Origin: Thermotogaceae bacterium
Lineage (GTDB): Bacteria > Thermotogota > Thermotogae > B21-G9 > HyVt-16
Direction: 5' to 3'
Assembly (NCBI GenBank): GCA_029981435.1
Contig: JARRBB010000015.1
Span: forward strand, 1 to 34,190
DNA length: 34,190 nt
Shown: positions 6,616 to 15,532 of the stretch, one piece after another
How positions within the stretch are numbered: the first letter of the stretch is position 1
Layout: the number at the start of each line of letters is the position of its first letter
Notes under the pieces: generated by a model
Seen by the model: the letters and a program-made list of their open reading frames with translations, nothing else
What the model was told of the DNA's origin: nothing
The model's database searches: none
Program-made: the position numbers and the translations under genes

Positions 6616-7925
6616 CTATATTCAAACTCCCTGTCGCCTATTATCACAGTATCTCCAGGTTTAACACCGAGTCTTTGAAGCTTCTTATTGAGACCAGATT
6701 TTTCAAGAATGTTCATGAAGTATCTCAAACCGTCTGTATAATCCATCCTTATCTTCTTCATAAGTCTTATCACATCGTCCCCTACAACCTCAAAAACACC
6801 TTCGTCTATTTTTCTAACCTCAAAATCAACGTTCTGATAAGCCTTTATACTGATACTATCAAGTGTGATGGTTTCTGCTGTTTCCTTCTCCACATCTTCT
6901 TCATGTGATTCTGTAGTTTTTTCTTCCTCAAGTAACTGCCATATTCGGTATTTCAATTTATCGAGGTTTTCACCGGTTAGTGCCGAAATAAATATTATTT
7001 CCCTGCCAATATCCTCGAAAAATTTTTCGAATTTTTTCAAATAATTTCTATCCATAACCATATCAAGTTTATTACCAACAACAATTTCCCTTTTTTCTGC
7101 AAGAAAAGTGTGGTATTTCTCAAGTTCTTCTCTTATATCTTTATAATTCTGAATAGGATCGCTACCATCTAACGGCATCAAATCTATAACATGAACGAGC
7201 AGACGACATCTTTCAACGTGTTTAAGAAAAACATCACCAAGTCCCACACCTTTATGGGCACCTTTTATAAGTCCAGGTATATCGGCTATAACATAACTTT
7301 TATCATGGTCTATTTGAACTACACCAAGATTTGGAACAAGCGTGGTAAAAGGATAATCGGCTATTTTAGGTCGGGCATTACTGAGTCTCGAAATTATGGA
7401 CGATTTCCCGACGTTAGGATAACCTATTAAAGCCGCGTCGGCAAGCAATTTGAGTTCAAGAATTATCCACCTTTCTTCACCGGGATCGCCATTTTCCGCT
7501 ATCCTCGGCGCTTGATAGGTAGGAGTAGCAAAATGCGCATTTCCCCTTCCACCTTTACCTCCACGTGCAACGCAGACCATCTGTCCTTCCTTTTTTAAGT
7601 CGGCAATAACTTCTCCAGTTTGTGCATCCTTCACCACAGTCCCAACAGGTACCTCTATGATAAGGTCTTCTCCGCTTTTTCCGTATCTTTTTCCACCTTC
7701 ACCAGGGCGTCCATTTTCTGCCATGAAATGTCTTTTGTACTTGAAATCTATAAGGGTATTTTTACCCGATGAAGCTCTTAGAAAAACACTTCCACCGTCA
7801 CCGCCGTCACCACCATCAGGGCCACCCTTTGGAACGTATTTTTCTCTTCTAAAACTTATAGCACCGTTTCCACCTTTTCCCGCTTTCACAAAAATCTTCG
7901 CATAATCCACAAAATCCAGGTTCAT
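6612..7925 (-). CDS. obg: GTPase Obg/CgtA
   Basis: Obg is an essential ribosome-associated GTPase in late 50S assembly and stress signalling. The 437-residue protein has the glycine-rich Obg fold (residues 1-158, with [12 protein letters not shown] and several GGxGG repeats). The G domain follows, with G1 GYPNVGKSS (168-176), G3 DIPG (215-218), G4 NKLD (285-288) and G5 SAL (314-316). An acidic linker and a C-terminal OCT domain (about 355-433) complete it. The start ATG has a GGAGGT Shine-Dalgarno 11-12 bases upstream. It lies 23 bases downstream of the VOC gene, and its stop overlaps nadD. Confidence 0.97.
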   Translation of the reverse strand: MNLDFVDYAKIFVKAGKGGNGAISFRREKYVPKGGPDGGDGGDGGSVFLRASSGKNTLIDFKYKRHFMAENGRPGEGGKRYGKSGEDLIIEVPVGTVVKDAQTGEVIADLKKEGQMVCVARGGKGGRGNAHFATPTYQAPRIAENGDPGEERWIILELKLLADAALIGYPNVGKSSIISRLSNARPKIADYPFTTLVPNLGVVQIDHDKSYVIADIPGLIKGAHKGVGLGDVFLKHVERCRLLVHVIDLMPLDGSDPIQNYKDIREELEKYHTFLAEKREIVVGNKLDMVMDRNYLKKFEKFFEDIGREIIFISALTGENLDKLKYRIWQLLEEEKTTESHEEDVEKETAETITLDSISIKAYQNVDFEVRKIDEGVFEVVGDDVIRLMKKIRMDYTDGLRYFMNILEKSGLNKKLQRLGVKPGDTVIIGDREFEYR

Positions 7926-7948
7926 GAAATTTCAGATACCTCCAGGAA

Positions 7949-8311
7949 TTACTTTATTTTTATTATTTCAAGTGTTTCACCATTGGGTCCTTTGAAATGG
8001 CAGTAGGTTATATTCCCTGCTTTGTTCAGATCAGTTTTCAACTCCACACCAGCGTTTTTAATCTTTTCAAAAGCCGCTTCTATATCCTCTGGTTCAAATG
8101 CTATGTGCACATTGTCGTTGAATTCAACTTCCTTACCTTTCAAATCCGCCGGTGCTATCAATTCTATAAGAGAATTACCCGTTGAAAGAAATGCTATATC
8201 AGAATCTCCCGCCATAAATCTCTGGTTGACCTCTAATCCTAACACTTCGCAGTAAAAATCGATACTCTTTTCCATATCACCAGTTATAACCGCAACATGA
8301 TGCAACTTCAT
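7949..8311 (-). CDS. VOC-fold (glyoxalase/methylmalonyl-CoA epimerase-like) metalloprotein
   Basis: A single-subunit vicinal oxygen chelate protein of 120 residues with two beta-alpha-beta-beta-beta units. The expected four metal-ligand positions are visible: His in LHHVAV, Glu in LIELIAP, His in NVHIAF and Glu in GETLEII. The family includes lactoylglutathione lyase and methylmalonyl-CoA epimerase; which applies cannot be read from sequence. ATG at 8311 is chosen because GGAGGTG lies about 6 bases upstream; the longer frame from GTG at 8320 would start inside that Shine-Dalgarno. It lies between a hydroxyacid dehydrogenase and obg. A role in detoxifying 2-oxoaldehydes would fit the mgsA gene elsewhere in the window, but that is inference. 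Confidence 0.85.
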   Translation of the reverse strand: MKLHHVAVITGDMEKSIDFYCEVLGLEVNQRFMAGDSDIAFLSTGNSLIELIAPADLKGKEVEFNDNVHIAFEPEDIEAAFEKIKNAGVELKTDLNKAGNITYCHFKGPNGETLEIIKIK

Positions 8312-8345
8312 CCACAACACCTCCGGTTTTTTTATTAAAATTCGT

Positions 8346-9314
8346 CTAACTTAACTTTAACTCTGGTACAAGATTTGGTGGTCTCAGACCATCAAGTGCA
8401 GCAATCACATTTTCTACAACCATAAGAGCCATCTTCTCACGTGTTTCGACAGATGCACTGCCTATGTGAGGAGCAAGAACCACGTTGTCCATTTGAAGAA
8501 GTTCTGAAGTTACCTCAGGTTCGTTTTCGAAAACATCAAGGGCTGCACCCTTGATTTTTCCAGATTTCAGAGCATTGACAAGTTCTTTTTCGTTTACAAC
8601 AGGTCCCCTTGAGGTGTTTATAAGATAAGAACCATCTTTCATGATTTCAAATTCTTTTCTGTCGATCAAGTGATAGGTTTCTTTCGTCAAAGGGGTATGA
8701 ATGGTTATGAAATCCGAACTCTTCAGCAATTCTTCAAGTGAAACATAGGTAGCGTTCAACCTTCTTTCAAGTTCCTCACTTTTTCGAGTCCTGCTGTAAT
8801 AAAGAACTTTCATGTTGAATCCCAGAGCTCTTTTTGCAACGGCCTGGCCAATTCTTCCAAAACCTATAACACCCAGAGTTTTGCCAAAAACATCATCACC
8901 AAGTAAAAGCTCTGGCCGCCAGCCCTTGAATTTCCCTTCTCTAACGAATTTATCGGCTTCAACGATTCTTCTTGCTACACTCAACAGCAAAGCCCAGGCC
9001 AAATCTGCCGTTGTTTCGGTTAGAACATCCGGTGTGTTTGTAACAAGTATGCCTTTTTGCTTAGCATAATCCACGTCTATGTTATTGTAACCGACAGCGT
9101 AGTTAGCGATTATTTTCAGATTCTTAAGATTGTCAATCACCTCTCTGTCTATAGTGTCTGCAAGTAAAGTTATCAAGGCATCAGCATCCCTCGCCAATTC
9201 GATTATCTCTTCCTTTTTCAAAAGTTCATCTTTTTCATTAACGAAAACTTCAAAACGTTTTTTTAACTCCCTCAAACCAATTTCTGGTATTCTGTAAGTT
9301 ACAAAGACCTTCAT
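8346..9314 (-). CDS. gyaR: D-isomer-specific 2-hydroxyacid dehydrogenase, glyoxylate/hydroxypyruvate reductase type
   Basis: This enzyme reduces a 2-oxoacid such as glyoxylate or hydroxypyruvate with NAD(P)H. The 322-residue protein has the dinucleotide-binding GFGRIGQA (151-158). The catalytic trio is in place: Arg in NTSRGPVV (R236), Glu in FENEPEV (E265) and His in APHIGSAS (H283). The N-terminal half has the NYAVGYNNID segment (71-80) typical of GyaR-like proteins. Its ATG overlaps the stop of the HAD gene as ATGA. The closest fit is glyoxylate reductase; D-lactate or phosphoglycerate dehydrogenase is less likely given the length and lack of an ACT domain. The exact substrate is not proven. 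Confidence 0.88.
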   Translation of the reverse strand: MKVFVTYRIPEIGLRELKKRFEVFVNEKDELLKKEEIIELARDADALITLLADTIDREVIDNLKNLKIIANYAVGYNNIDVDYAKQKGILVTNTPDVLTETTADLAWALLLSVARRIVEADKFVREGKFKGWRPELLLGDDVFGKTLGVIGFGRIGQAVAKRALGFNMKVLYYSRTRKSEELERRLNATYVSLEELLKSSDFITIHTPLTKETYHLIDRKEFEIMKDGSYLINTSRGPVVNEKELVNALKSGKIKGAALDVFENEPEVTSELLQMDNVVLAPHIGSASVETREKMALMVVENVIAALDGLRPPNLVPELKLS

Positions 9315-9961
9315 ACCAAATCCCTCACATCAACATATTTTATTCCGATTTCTTCACATGTGGAATCGTAGTGCGAATCGTTTCCAATCATCAAGCATTC
9401 TTCGGGTTTTGCTGAAAGTTTTTCGCATATTTCTTTGAAATATCTTGTGTCTGGTTTGCAATATCTGGAATTTTCCATGTGCGTTATCAGCAAAAACTCC
9501 TCTGGTTTCATGCCACTCCATGAGAGTCTTTCAAGGATGGCTATTTCAGGAAAAACAGGGTTGGTTGCAAGTATCAAACCTTTCCCTTCTTTTCTCAACT
9601 CCCTGAGAAATTCAACAAGTTCACGATTTGGTTTTGCAAGTACTGAGAGCTTTGGAAATTCTTTTTTATAAAACTCTGTGAACTTTTGTTCGAGCAACGT
9701 CTTTTTGTCCTCAAATCCCAGCTTTCTAAGCAATACATCAAAAAACCTATCGTAATTGCTGGTTTTACCATCTGGATTTTTTGTTATTTCCTCTATACAG
9801 GACATTATTGTGTAGAAAAGATTCTCAGGGTTCAAATAGTCTTTCATATGATCCTGCAACATTTTGAAATATTCGTTCGCAAATTTCATTTCATCCATTT
9901 CTATCAGTGTTCCATCAAGATCCGTGAGTATGTAGTTAAATTCACTCACTACTTCCTTCAT
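9311..9961 (-). CDS. HAD-superfamily hydrolase
   Basis: The 216-residue protein carries HAD motif I as LTDLDGTL (nucleophile D14, general acid D16). It also has a motif II-like ILATNP, a Lys in the CKPDTRYF segment, and motif IV as MIGNDSHYDS. An alpha-helical cap lies between motifs I and II (C1-type). Most such enzymes are phosphatases of small metabolites; the substrate is unknown. The gene begins inside the last 20 bases of the RNase R gene, and its GGAGG Shine-Dalgarno lies in the Glu-Glu-Glu-Lys codons of that protein. It overlaps gyaR by 4 bases. Translational coupling of rnr, this gene and gyaR is therefore likely. A phosphoglycolate phosphatase-like role beside a glyoxylate reductase is attractive but unproven. 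Confidence 0.88.
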   Translation of the reverse strand: MKEVVSEFNYILTDLDGTLIEMDEMKFANEYFKMLQDHMKDYLNPENLFYTIMSCIEEITKNPDGKTSNYDRFFDVLLRKLGFEDKKTLLEQKFTEFYKKEFPKLSVLAKPNRELVEFLRELRKEGKGLILATNPVFPEIAILERLSWSGMKPEEFLLITHMENSRYCKPDTRYFKEICEKLSAKPEECLMIGNDSHYDSTCEEIGIKYVDVRDLV

Positions 9962-12086
9962 TCTTTTCCTCCTCTACTACTTCAAAATCTATTTCCATCC
10001 TGATCTTATCAGCAGAAACTACACGTGCTTTGATTTTATCACCAAGTCTGTAAACCTTTCTTGTCCTTTCGCCAACAAGTATATTTCGCTGTTCATCGTA
10101 TATGAAATAATCGTCAAGGGTGGAGATATGAATGAGACCACTTATTGCTTTTTCCGGTATCTCTACAAAAAGTCCGAATTTGGTTACACTCGTTACAACC
10201 ACATCAAAAACTTCACCTATATGCTGTGAGATGTACTCGACTTTTTTCATCGCAACTAAATCCCACTCTGCTTCATCTGCTTTTCTTTCCCTTTCAGAAC
10301 AATGTTTTGCAACAACAAGAAGTTTCTTTCTAACTTTTTCGAGCTGTTCTTCCGATAATTTTTCACTTTTAAGGAACTTCTTGAGTAATCTGTGGACAAC
10401 AAGATCCGGATATCTTCTTATGGGGGAAGTGAAGTGAGTATAAGAATACGATGCAAGCCCAAAATGGCCTATGTTCGTTTCAGAATAAAGTGCACGTTTC
10501 ATGGATCTCACGAGCAATCTTTCAACACTGCTTCTCAAAGGGTGATTTTCAGTAGCTTCAAGAAGTTTTTGAAGTGCTCCTGGATGTATCTTCTTTGGAA
10601 AAGTGGCCTTTATTCCCAGAGCACTCAGGTACATTTTCAATTCCATTATTTCTTCTGGTTCGGGCTCTTCGTGAACCCTGTATATAAAGGGTAGATCGAA
10701 CTTATCGAAAATTTCAGCGACCGTCTCATTCGCCTTTATCATAAATTCCTCTATCAATATTTCGGCTATTCCACGTTTACGTGGGATGATATCAACGGGC
10801 CATTTTTTATCGTTCAAAATTATCTTAACTTCATCACTTTTTATGTCTATTATTGCCCCTCTTTCTTTTCGTTTGTTTCTAAGTATTCTCGCAAGTTCAG
10901 CCATCAATCTGAGTTTTTCAGAAATATCTCTTCCAAGTCTTTTTTCAACTTCCTTATCATTATCTTCGAGCAATTGGTTCACTTCAGTGTAGGTGAGTCT
11001 TTTTACACTTCTTATAACTGATTCACTTATTTCTTGATTAACCACATCTCCCTTCGGATTTATTTCCATTTCCACACTCATTGTCAACCTATCCTTGCCT
11101 TCGACAAGGCTGCAAATACCGTTCGATAGTTTGAATGGCAACATCGGTATCACTGTATCGATAAGATAGACACTCGTACCTCTGTTGTAAGCTTCCTTAT
11201 CAAGTGCAGAGTTCTCTTTTACATAATGCGAAACATCGGCAATGTGAACGCCCAGAAGATAATTATCGTTCTCAAGGCGTTTTATTGAAACTGCATCATC
11301 AAAATCCTTGGCATCTTCTCCATCTATTGTGAAAACGATCTCGTTTCTGAAATCCTTTCTATCCTTTACATCCCTCTTGTATACCCTCGTTGGAATCTTC
11401 TTTGCTTCTTCAACAACATCTTCAGGGAATTTCTCTGGAAGGTTGTGTTTTACCATAACTATCGGCAGATCGTTCCGCGGATCGTTAACATCACCTAAAA
11501 CACTCACTATTCTTGCTTCTGGATTTCGAGATTTTGTAGGATAATTGATCACCTCTGCGACTACCAGCTGTCCTGGATGTGCTCCACCAAAATTTTCGCT
11601 TGATACGTAAAAATCATAAGTTACTTTCGGATCCACCGGTACAACGAAACCAAAAAGCCCACGGGTTTCAAATACGCCAACGACTTTTTTAAGGGCTCTT
11701 TCCACAACTTGTAAAACCATTCCTTTTTTCAGCAATCCCCTGCGCCCCACTATCTCAACAACCACTTTGTCTCCATGCATTGCGTCTTTGACATTTTCAA
11801 TCGGCACGAACACACTTTCACCATCTGGTGTGGTAAGATATGCAGCTGTTCCACGTCTTGTGAATTCAAGCTTTCCGAACACTAAATTATCACCGATCTG
11901 TCTGTACCTACCACGTGAATCTCTGAAAATTACGCCTTCTTTTATCAATTCTTCAAGAATCGCTCTCAACTTCTTTTTCTGGTCTTTTTTCATTATCTTA
12001 AAAGTCCTACACAGTTCTTTCAAAGTTGAAGGTGAATAGTCGGGACTTTTCATAAACTTCAAAACACTTTTCTTAGAAATTTTCAT
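9942..12086 (-). CDS. rnr: Ribonuclease R (RNB-family 3'-5' exoribonuclease)
   Basis: RNase R degrades structured RNA processively from the 3' end and serves in rRNA and tmRNA-linked quality control. The 714-residue protein has an N-terminal winged-helix-like region (1-60) and two cold-shock/OB domains (about 65-220). The RNB catalytic domain has the acidic cluster IDGEDAKDFDDAVS (about 254-267) and GVHIADVSHYV (279-289), with ASYSYTHFTSPIRRYPDLVVHR further on. A C-terminal S1 domain (about 630-705) follows. The ATG has an AGGAGG Shine-Dalgarno seven bases upstream and lies 18 bases after the ABC-F gene. The protein lacks the long Lys-rich tail of the E. coli enzyme and ends in a short acidic tail. 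Confidence 0.96.
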   Translation of the reverse strand: MKISKKSVLKFMKSPDYSPSTLKELCRTFKIMKKDQKKKLRAILEELIKEGVIFRDSRGRYRQIGDNLVFGKLEFTRRGTAAYLTTPDGESVFVPIENVKDAMHGDKVVVEIVGRRGLLKKGMVLQVVERALKKVVGVFETRGLFGFVVPVDPKVTYDFYVSSENFGGAHPGQLVVAEVINYPTKSRNPEARIVSVLGDVNDPRNDLPIVMVKHNLPEKFPEDVVEEAKKIPTRVYKRDVKDRKDFRNEIVFTIDGEDAKDFDDAVSIKRLENDNYLLGVHIADVSHYVKENSALDKEAYNRGTSVYLIDTVIPMLPFKLSNGICSLVEGKDRLTMSVEMEINPKGDVVNQEISESVIRSVKRLTYTEVNQLLEDNDKEVEKRLGRDISEKLRLMAELARILRNKRKERGAIIDIKSDEVKIILNDKKWPVDIIPRKRGIAEILIEEFMIKANETVAEIFDKFDLPFIYRVHEEPEPEEIMELKMYLSALGIKATFPKKIHPGALQKLLEATENHPLRSSVERLLVRSMKRALYSETNIGHFGLASYSYTHFTSPIRRYPDLVVHRLLKKFLKSEKLSEEQLEKVRKKLLVVAKHCSERERKADEAEWDLVAMKKVEYISQHIGEVFDVVVTSVTKFGLFVEIPEKAISGLIHISTLDDYFIYDEQRNILVGERTRKVYRLGDKIKARVVSADKIRMEIDFEVVEEEKNEGSSE

Positions 12087-12104
12087 ACTTATTCCTCCTG
12101 TCGA

Positions 12105-13889
12105 TCAAACACTCTCTTCGATTTTCTTCTTTTCAAAATCCAGTTTTTCCATCTCATTAAGAATTTCATTCTCAAGTCTGTCTATCTTCTCAATCTCTGA
12201 ATGGATCTCTATCAGTTTCTGATAATCACGTTCATGATATAACTTTTGGTTGAGTTTTTCCCTTTCATCTGCGAGCTTTTCTATCAGTTTTTCCAACTCT
12301 TCGAATCGTTCGTTTATCTTTTTCAACCTGTTTCTAAGTTTCTTTTTTTCATTATAATCGTTTTTGGAATCGTTTAATTTATCGATAGTGTCATCTTCTT
12401 CTTTCATCAAAAATTCAAGATAATCTTCCAGTTTATCAATTTCAGTCACGCCATTTTCATTCAAAACTATGTATCTGTTGCATACCTTCTCTATCAAATA
12501 TCTATCGTGCGAAACTATCAATATCGTTCCTGAATATTCCGATAAGACATCCTCAAGCATCTGTGTTGTTGGAATATCAAGATGATTTGTAGGTTCATCC
12601 AGAATTAAAAAGTTTGGTTTTTGAATCAAATTCACCGCAAGTGAAAGCCTCAATCTCTCTCCACCACTGAGAACCTTGACAGGTTTAAAAACATCTTCAC
12701 CGACGAATCCAAATCGTCCAGCGTACGCTCTTACTTCATGATCATTCCAGTCAGGTGTTAGAAGTTTTATAACGTCGAAAATGTTGTCGGCTGAAAATAT
12801 TTCGTTGTGATCCTGAGTCAAAAAACACGGCTTTACATTGTGCCCTAAAGTGACTTTTCCAGAATAATCGATTCTTCCAGTTATGCATTTGAGGATTGTC
12901 GTTTTACCGGCACCATTCCTTCCAAGCAAAGCAACCTTCTCTCCGGAATGAATTTCAAAGCTCACATTCTCGAAGATTTTTTTGTCTCCGAAACTTTTTT
13001 CAAGTTTTTCAACTTTCAGAACAATTTCGCCACTTCTTTCAGGTTGTGGAATTCTTATATCTACAGTTTCCCAATCTTCTATCAAAACATGCGATTCCAT
13101 CTGCTTGGATAATTTTTCGAAAGCCTTTAACCTGCTTTTTCCAACCTTGCTGAGTTTCTTATCGCCGGTTTGAAGAAATTTCCTTGCCTGTTCTTCGAGT
13201 CTGTCAAGTTCTTTCATTCTGTTTTGATATGTTCTCTCAAGCTCTTTTTGTAATCTCTTTCTGTTTTCTACATAACTTTCATAGTCTCCTCTGAACTCAA
13301 ACAACTTTCCATTGCTCACTTCCCAAAAACGCTGGGCAAAACTTTTCAATATGTATCTATCATGACTCACCATCACAATGGCACCACTGAAGTTTTTGAG
13401 ATTTCGCATGAATATCTCTATACCTAAAAGATCGAGGTGATTGGTTGGCTCGTCGAAAAGCAAAAGGTCATAATCAGAAAGAAAAAGTTTGGCAAGTGAA
13501 ATTCTCGTCAGCTCTCCACCACTGAAATATCTCAATTTCCTTTTCCAATCTCCTTCTTTTATACCAAAACCTTTGAGTAAACTCCTCACCCGTCTGTCAA
13601 CAGTGGGATCGTTTTCAGGAAGGTCAATTTTCATCCATTCAAAGAGTTCTACATCCGTATCCTTGACTCTGAATTGATCCTGGTAACCTATTTTTATTCC
13701 TTTTTTTCTCTCTATGTACCCCTCGGTTGGATTCAATTCACCGTACAGTATCTTCAAAAGAGTGGTTTTCCCTGAACCATTTGGACCAACGAGGGCTATT
13801 CTTTCTCCAGGATAGATAGCCTGATTTAAGTCTTTTAGTATATAACCATTACCGTAATCAAAACCAACGTTTGAAAGTTTTAAAAGCAT
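12105..13889 (-). CDS. ABC-F family ATPase (Uup/EttA-like, ribosome-associated)
   Basis: A duplicated, soluble ABC ATPase of 594 residues with no membrane segments. Walker A motifs are GPNGSGKT (35-42) and GRNGAGKT (323-330). Signature motifs FSGGE (about 122-126) and LSGGE (about 407-411) are each followed by a LFDEPTNHLD or LILDEPTNHLD Walker B. A charged linker between the halves (about 203-260) is the ABC-F P-site tRNA-interaction motif region. A C-terminal coiled coil (about 498-594) is Uup-like. Family members act on stalled or initiating ribosomes; which branch this belongs to is not determinable by eye. ATG at 13889 has an AGGAGG seven bases upstream; the in-frame TTG at 13895 is too close to it. 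It heads the leftward operon. Confidence 0.93.
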   Translation of the reverse strand: MLLKLSNVGFDYGNGYILKDLNQAIYPGERIALVGPNGSGKTTLLKILYGELNPTEGYIERKKGIKIGYQDQFRVKDTDVELFEWMKIDLPENDPTVDRRVRSLLKGFGIKEGDWKRKLRYFSGGELTRISLAKLFLSDYDLLLFDEPTNHLDLLGIEIFMRNLKNFSGAIVMVSHDRYILKSFAQRFWEVSNGKLFEFRGDYESYVENRKRLQKELERTYQNRMKELDRLEEQARKFLQTGDKKLSKVGKSRLKAFEKLSKQMESHVLIEDWETVDIRIPQPERSGEIVLKVEKLEKSFGDKKIFENVSFEIHSGEKVALLGRNGAGKTTILKCITGRIDYSGKVTLGHNVKPCFLTQDHNEIFSADNIFDVIKLLTPDWNDHEVRAYAGRFGFVGEDVFKPVKVLSGGERLRLSLAVNLIQKPNFLILDEPTNHLDIPTTQMLEDVLSEYSGTILIVSHDRYLIEKVCNRYIVLNENGVTEIDKLEDYLEFLMKEEDDTIDKLNDSKNDYNEKKKLRNRLKKINERFEELEKLIEKLADEREKLNQKLYHERDYQKLIEIHSEIEKIDRLENEILNEMEKLDFEKKKIEESV

Positions 13890-13908
13890 TTTCAAACCTC
13901 CTTTGGAA

Positions 13909-13914
13909 ATTATA
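13909..13914 (-). promoter_or_regulatory. Candidate -10 box for the leftward ABC-F operon
   Basis: On the - strand a perfect TATAAT is read from 13914 to 13909, with no convincing -35 hexamer. Predicted initiation near 13902 would leave a leader of only about a dozen bases, with the AGGAGG (13902-13897) at its very 5' end. A TGATAGAAT extended -10 on the + strand (13927-13935) faces the M50 gene, so the 68-base divergent gap may hold back-to-back promoters. Identification is by motif only. Confidence 0.4.
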
Positions 13915-13957
13915 TCACGATTTTCATGATAGAATTGTATTGGGAGGATTGATGTAG

Positions 13958-14620
13958 ATGATAAATTTCTTCAGAAATTATCTGAAAGAGATTCTTGCTG
14001 CTTTTCCAGCGGTTTTGTTTGCAATCGTCATACACGAAGTTTCACATGGTTACGTGGCGTATTTACTCGGTGATGACACGGCAAAAAAAGCAGGAAGGCT
14101 AACTCTAAATCCATTGAAGCATCTTGACCCCATTGGTACTCTGATGCTCGTGATATTTCATTTTGGATGGGCAAGACCCGTACCTGTTAACTTTTGGAAA
14201 CTCAGAAAGATGAAAAGGGATATAATCCTTGTATCTTTGGCGGGACCTGCTTCAAATTTCTTGACAGCATTTCTTGGTGGAATAGTTTTCTTTAAACTAA
14301 GGCTCTTCAGATTTTCTACCTTTTTTGGTTATGGACTGCCGGCCGATCCGTTCATTATGTATCTGTGTGATGTGATGGCTTATCTGATGTTTATAAACCT
14401 TGTTCTGGCCATTTTCAATCTGATACCAATACCCCCCTTAGATGGTTCGAAAATAATAATGGCACTTCTCCCTGAAAGATACATGATGTGGTATGCAAAA
14501 TACGAAGTTTATGGTACCATAGTCCTGCTCGTACTGGTATTATTCGGAATAATGCAAATGATAATGAATCCTGTGTTGAATTTCTTCATAGACACCCTCC
14601 AGAAAATGTTTTTAAGATAG
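13958..14620 (+). CDS. M50 (site-2 protease-like) membrane metalloprotease
   Basis: An intramembrane zinc protease of 220 residues with about five or six membrane segments. The HExxH motif occurs as VIHEVSHGYVAYLLGD (His/Glu at about residues 26-30). The second metal-ligand motif is NLIPIPPLDGSKI (about 156-168), both embedded in hydrophobic helices. It has no PDZ domain, so it belongs to the short bacterial/archaeal S2P subgroup and not the RseP type. Substrates are unknown. It is the first gene of the rightward run. A GGGAGG stands about 11 bases before the ATG, and an HD-GYP gene follows after 11 bases, suggesting co-expression. Confidence 0.9.
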   Translation: MINFFRNYLKEILAAFPAVLFAIVIHEVSHGYVAYLLGDDTAKKAGRLTLNPLKHLDPIGTLMLVIFHFGWARPVPVNFWKLRKMKRDIILVSLAGPASNFLTAFLGGIVFFKLRLFRFSTFFGYGLPADPFIMYLCDVMAYLMFINLVLAIFNLIPIPPLDGSKIIMALLPERYMMWYAKYEVYGTIVLLVLVLFGIMQMIMNPVLNFFIDTLQKMFLR

Positions 14621-14631
14621 GTGGTGAAAAC

Positions 14632-15516
14632 TTGCTCAAAGTTAATTTAAAGCTGATTGGATCACCGGATAGAAACGTTGTCGATTTTTTCCTTTCACGT
14701 GTCAAACCTGTGGAAAACGAATATGAAATACTCATAACAGATGATGAAAAGAAGATATCTGAATGTAAAGTCACTGTTCTCACGTCTGAAAATTTCGCTA
14801 TAATCTATGAAAACTCGGAAGAAATAGCCAGAATCAAAATAAATGCAGATACTATACCATTCATGTGGGCCTTTGGAATAGAAAGAGCAATGCAAAAAAG
14901 ATTTGATGAGCTTTTCTGTGATAAGCTATCAAGTAGGAAGATGGTGAGTGGGGTTTTACAATCCATGGTAGTTTTGCGTGAAGTAGAAGACAAAAACGGT
15001 CTGAGTCATTCTCAAAGGGTAACGAATCTGCTGCTTGAACTGTCTGAAAGACTTGGGTATCCAAAGGAGAAGAAGGAATTTCTCAAAGAATTCAGCATGC
15101 TGCACGATATCGGTAAGATAGGCATAGAACAACTAATGCTGTATTCACCTACAAGAATAAGAATATTCGAAGATACTGGAGAAGATCACACAGTACTTGG
15201 CTCGGTCTATCTTGCAACCATACCCGTTCTGGCGGATCTTGCTCCACTTGTAAGATCGCACCATGAAAGATGGGATGGTAAGGGATTTCCAGATGGATTG
15301 AAAGGAAAGGAAATACCATTTGAATCACGTATGCTTGCAGTGTGCGACTGGTACGATACAGCTACAAATTTTGTGATGTCCGAGATATACAGTGGAATTT
15401 TAGAACCTGAAACCGCTCTCAGATACATTCAGATGGACAGCGGAAAGGCTTTCGATCCGGAAATAACGGAAGTTTTTATAGAAATGATGAAAGAAAAATT
15501 AAGAATATCTAAATAA
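14632..15516 (+). CDS. HD-GYP domain protein (putative cyclic dinucleotide phosphodiesterase)
   Basis: The 294-residue protein has an unrecognised N-terminal half (about 1-115) and a C-terminal HD-GYP domain. Visible metal ligands are H123 in LSHSQR, HD in MLHDIGKIG (about 158-159), H in GEDHTVLG (about 186) and HHERWDGKGFPDGL (about 210-223). The GYP signature reads GFP. Family knowledge: such enzymes hydrolyse c-di-GMP to GMP or pGpG. The loop after HDIGKIG lacks the usual KPG stretch, and the usual DVFDAL reads CDWYDTA, so activity is not certain. TTG at 14632 is chosen because GGTGGTGA lies just upstream; an upstream in-frame extension would run through the M50 gene. Confidence 0.86.
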   Translation: MLKVNLKLIGSPDRNVVDFFLSRVKPVENEYEILITDDEKKISECKVTVLTSENFAIIYENSEEIARIKINADTIPFMWAFGIERAMQKRFDELFCDKLSSRKMVSGVLQSMVVLREVEDKNGLSHSQRVTNLLLELSERLGYPKEKKEFLKEFSMLHDIGKIGIEQLMLYSPTRIRIFEDTGEDHTVLGSVYLATIPVLADLAPLVRSHHERWDGKGFPDGLKGKEIPFESRMLAVCDWYDTATNFVMSEIYSGILEPETALRYIQMDSGKAFDPEITEVFIEMMKEKLRISK

Positions 15517-15532
15517 ATTAGAGGTTATAGAA

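Noticed and set aside
14488-14631. Upstream extension of the HD-GYP reading frame into the M50 gene
   Set aside because: The extra 48 residues run through the coding end of the protease and show no motif; TTG at 14632 has a proper Shine-Dalgarno.
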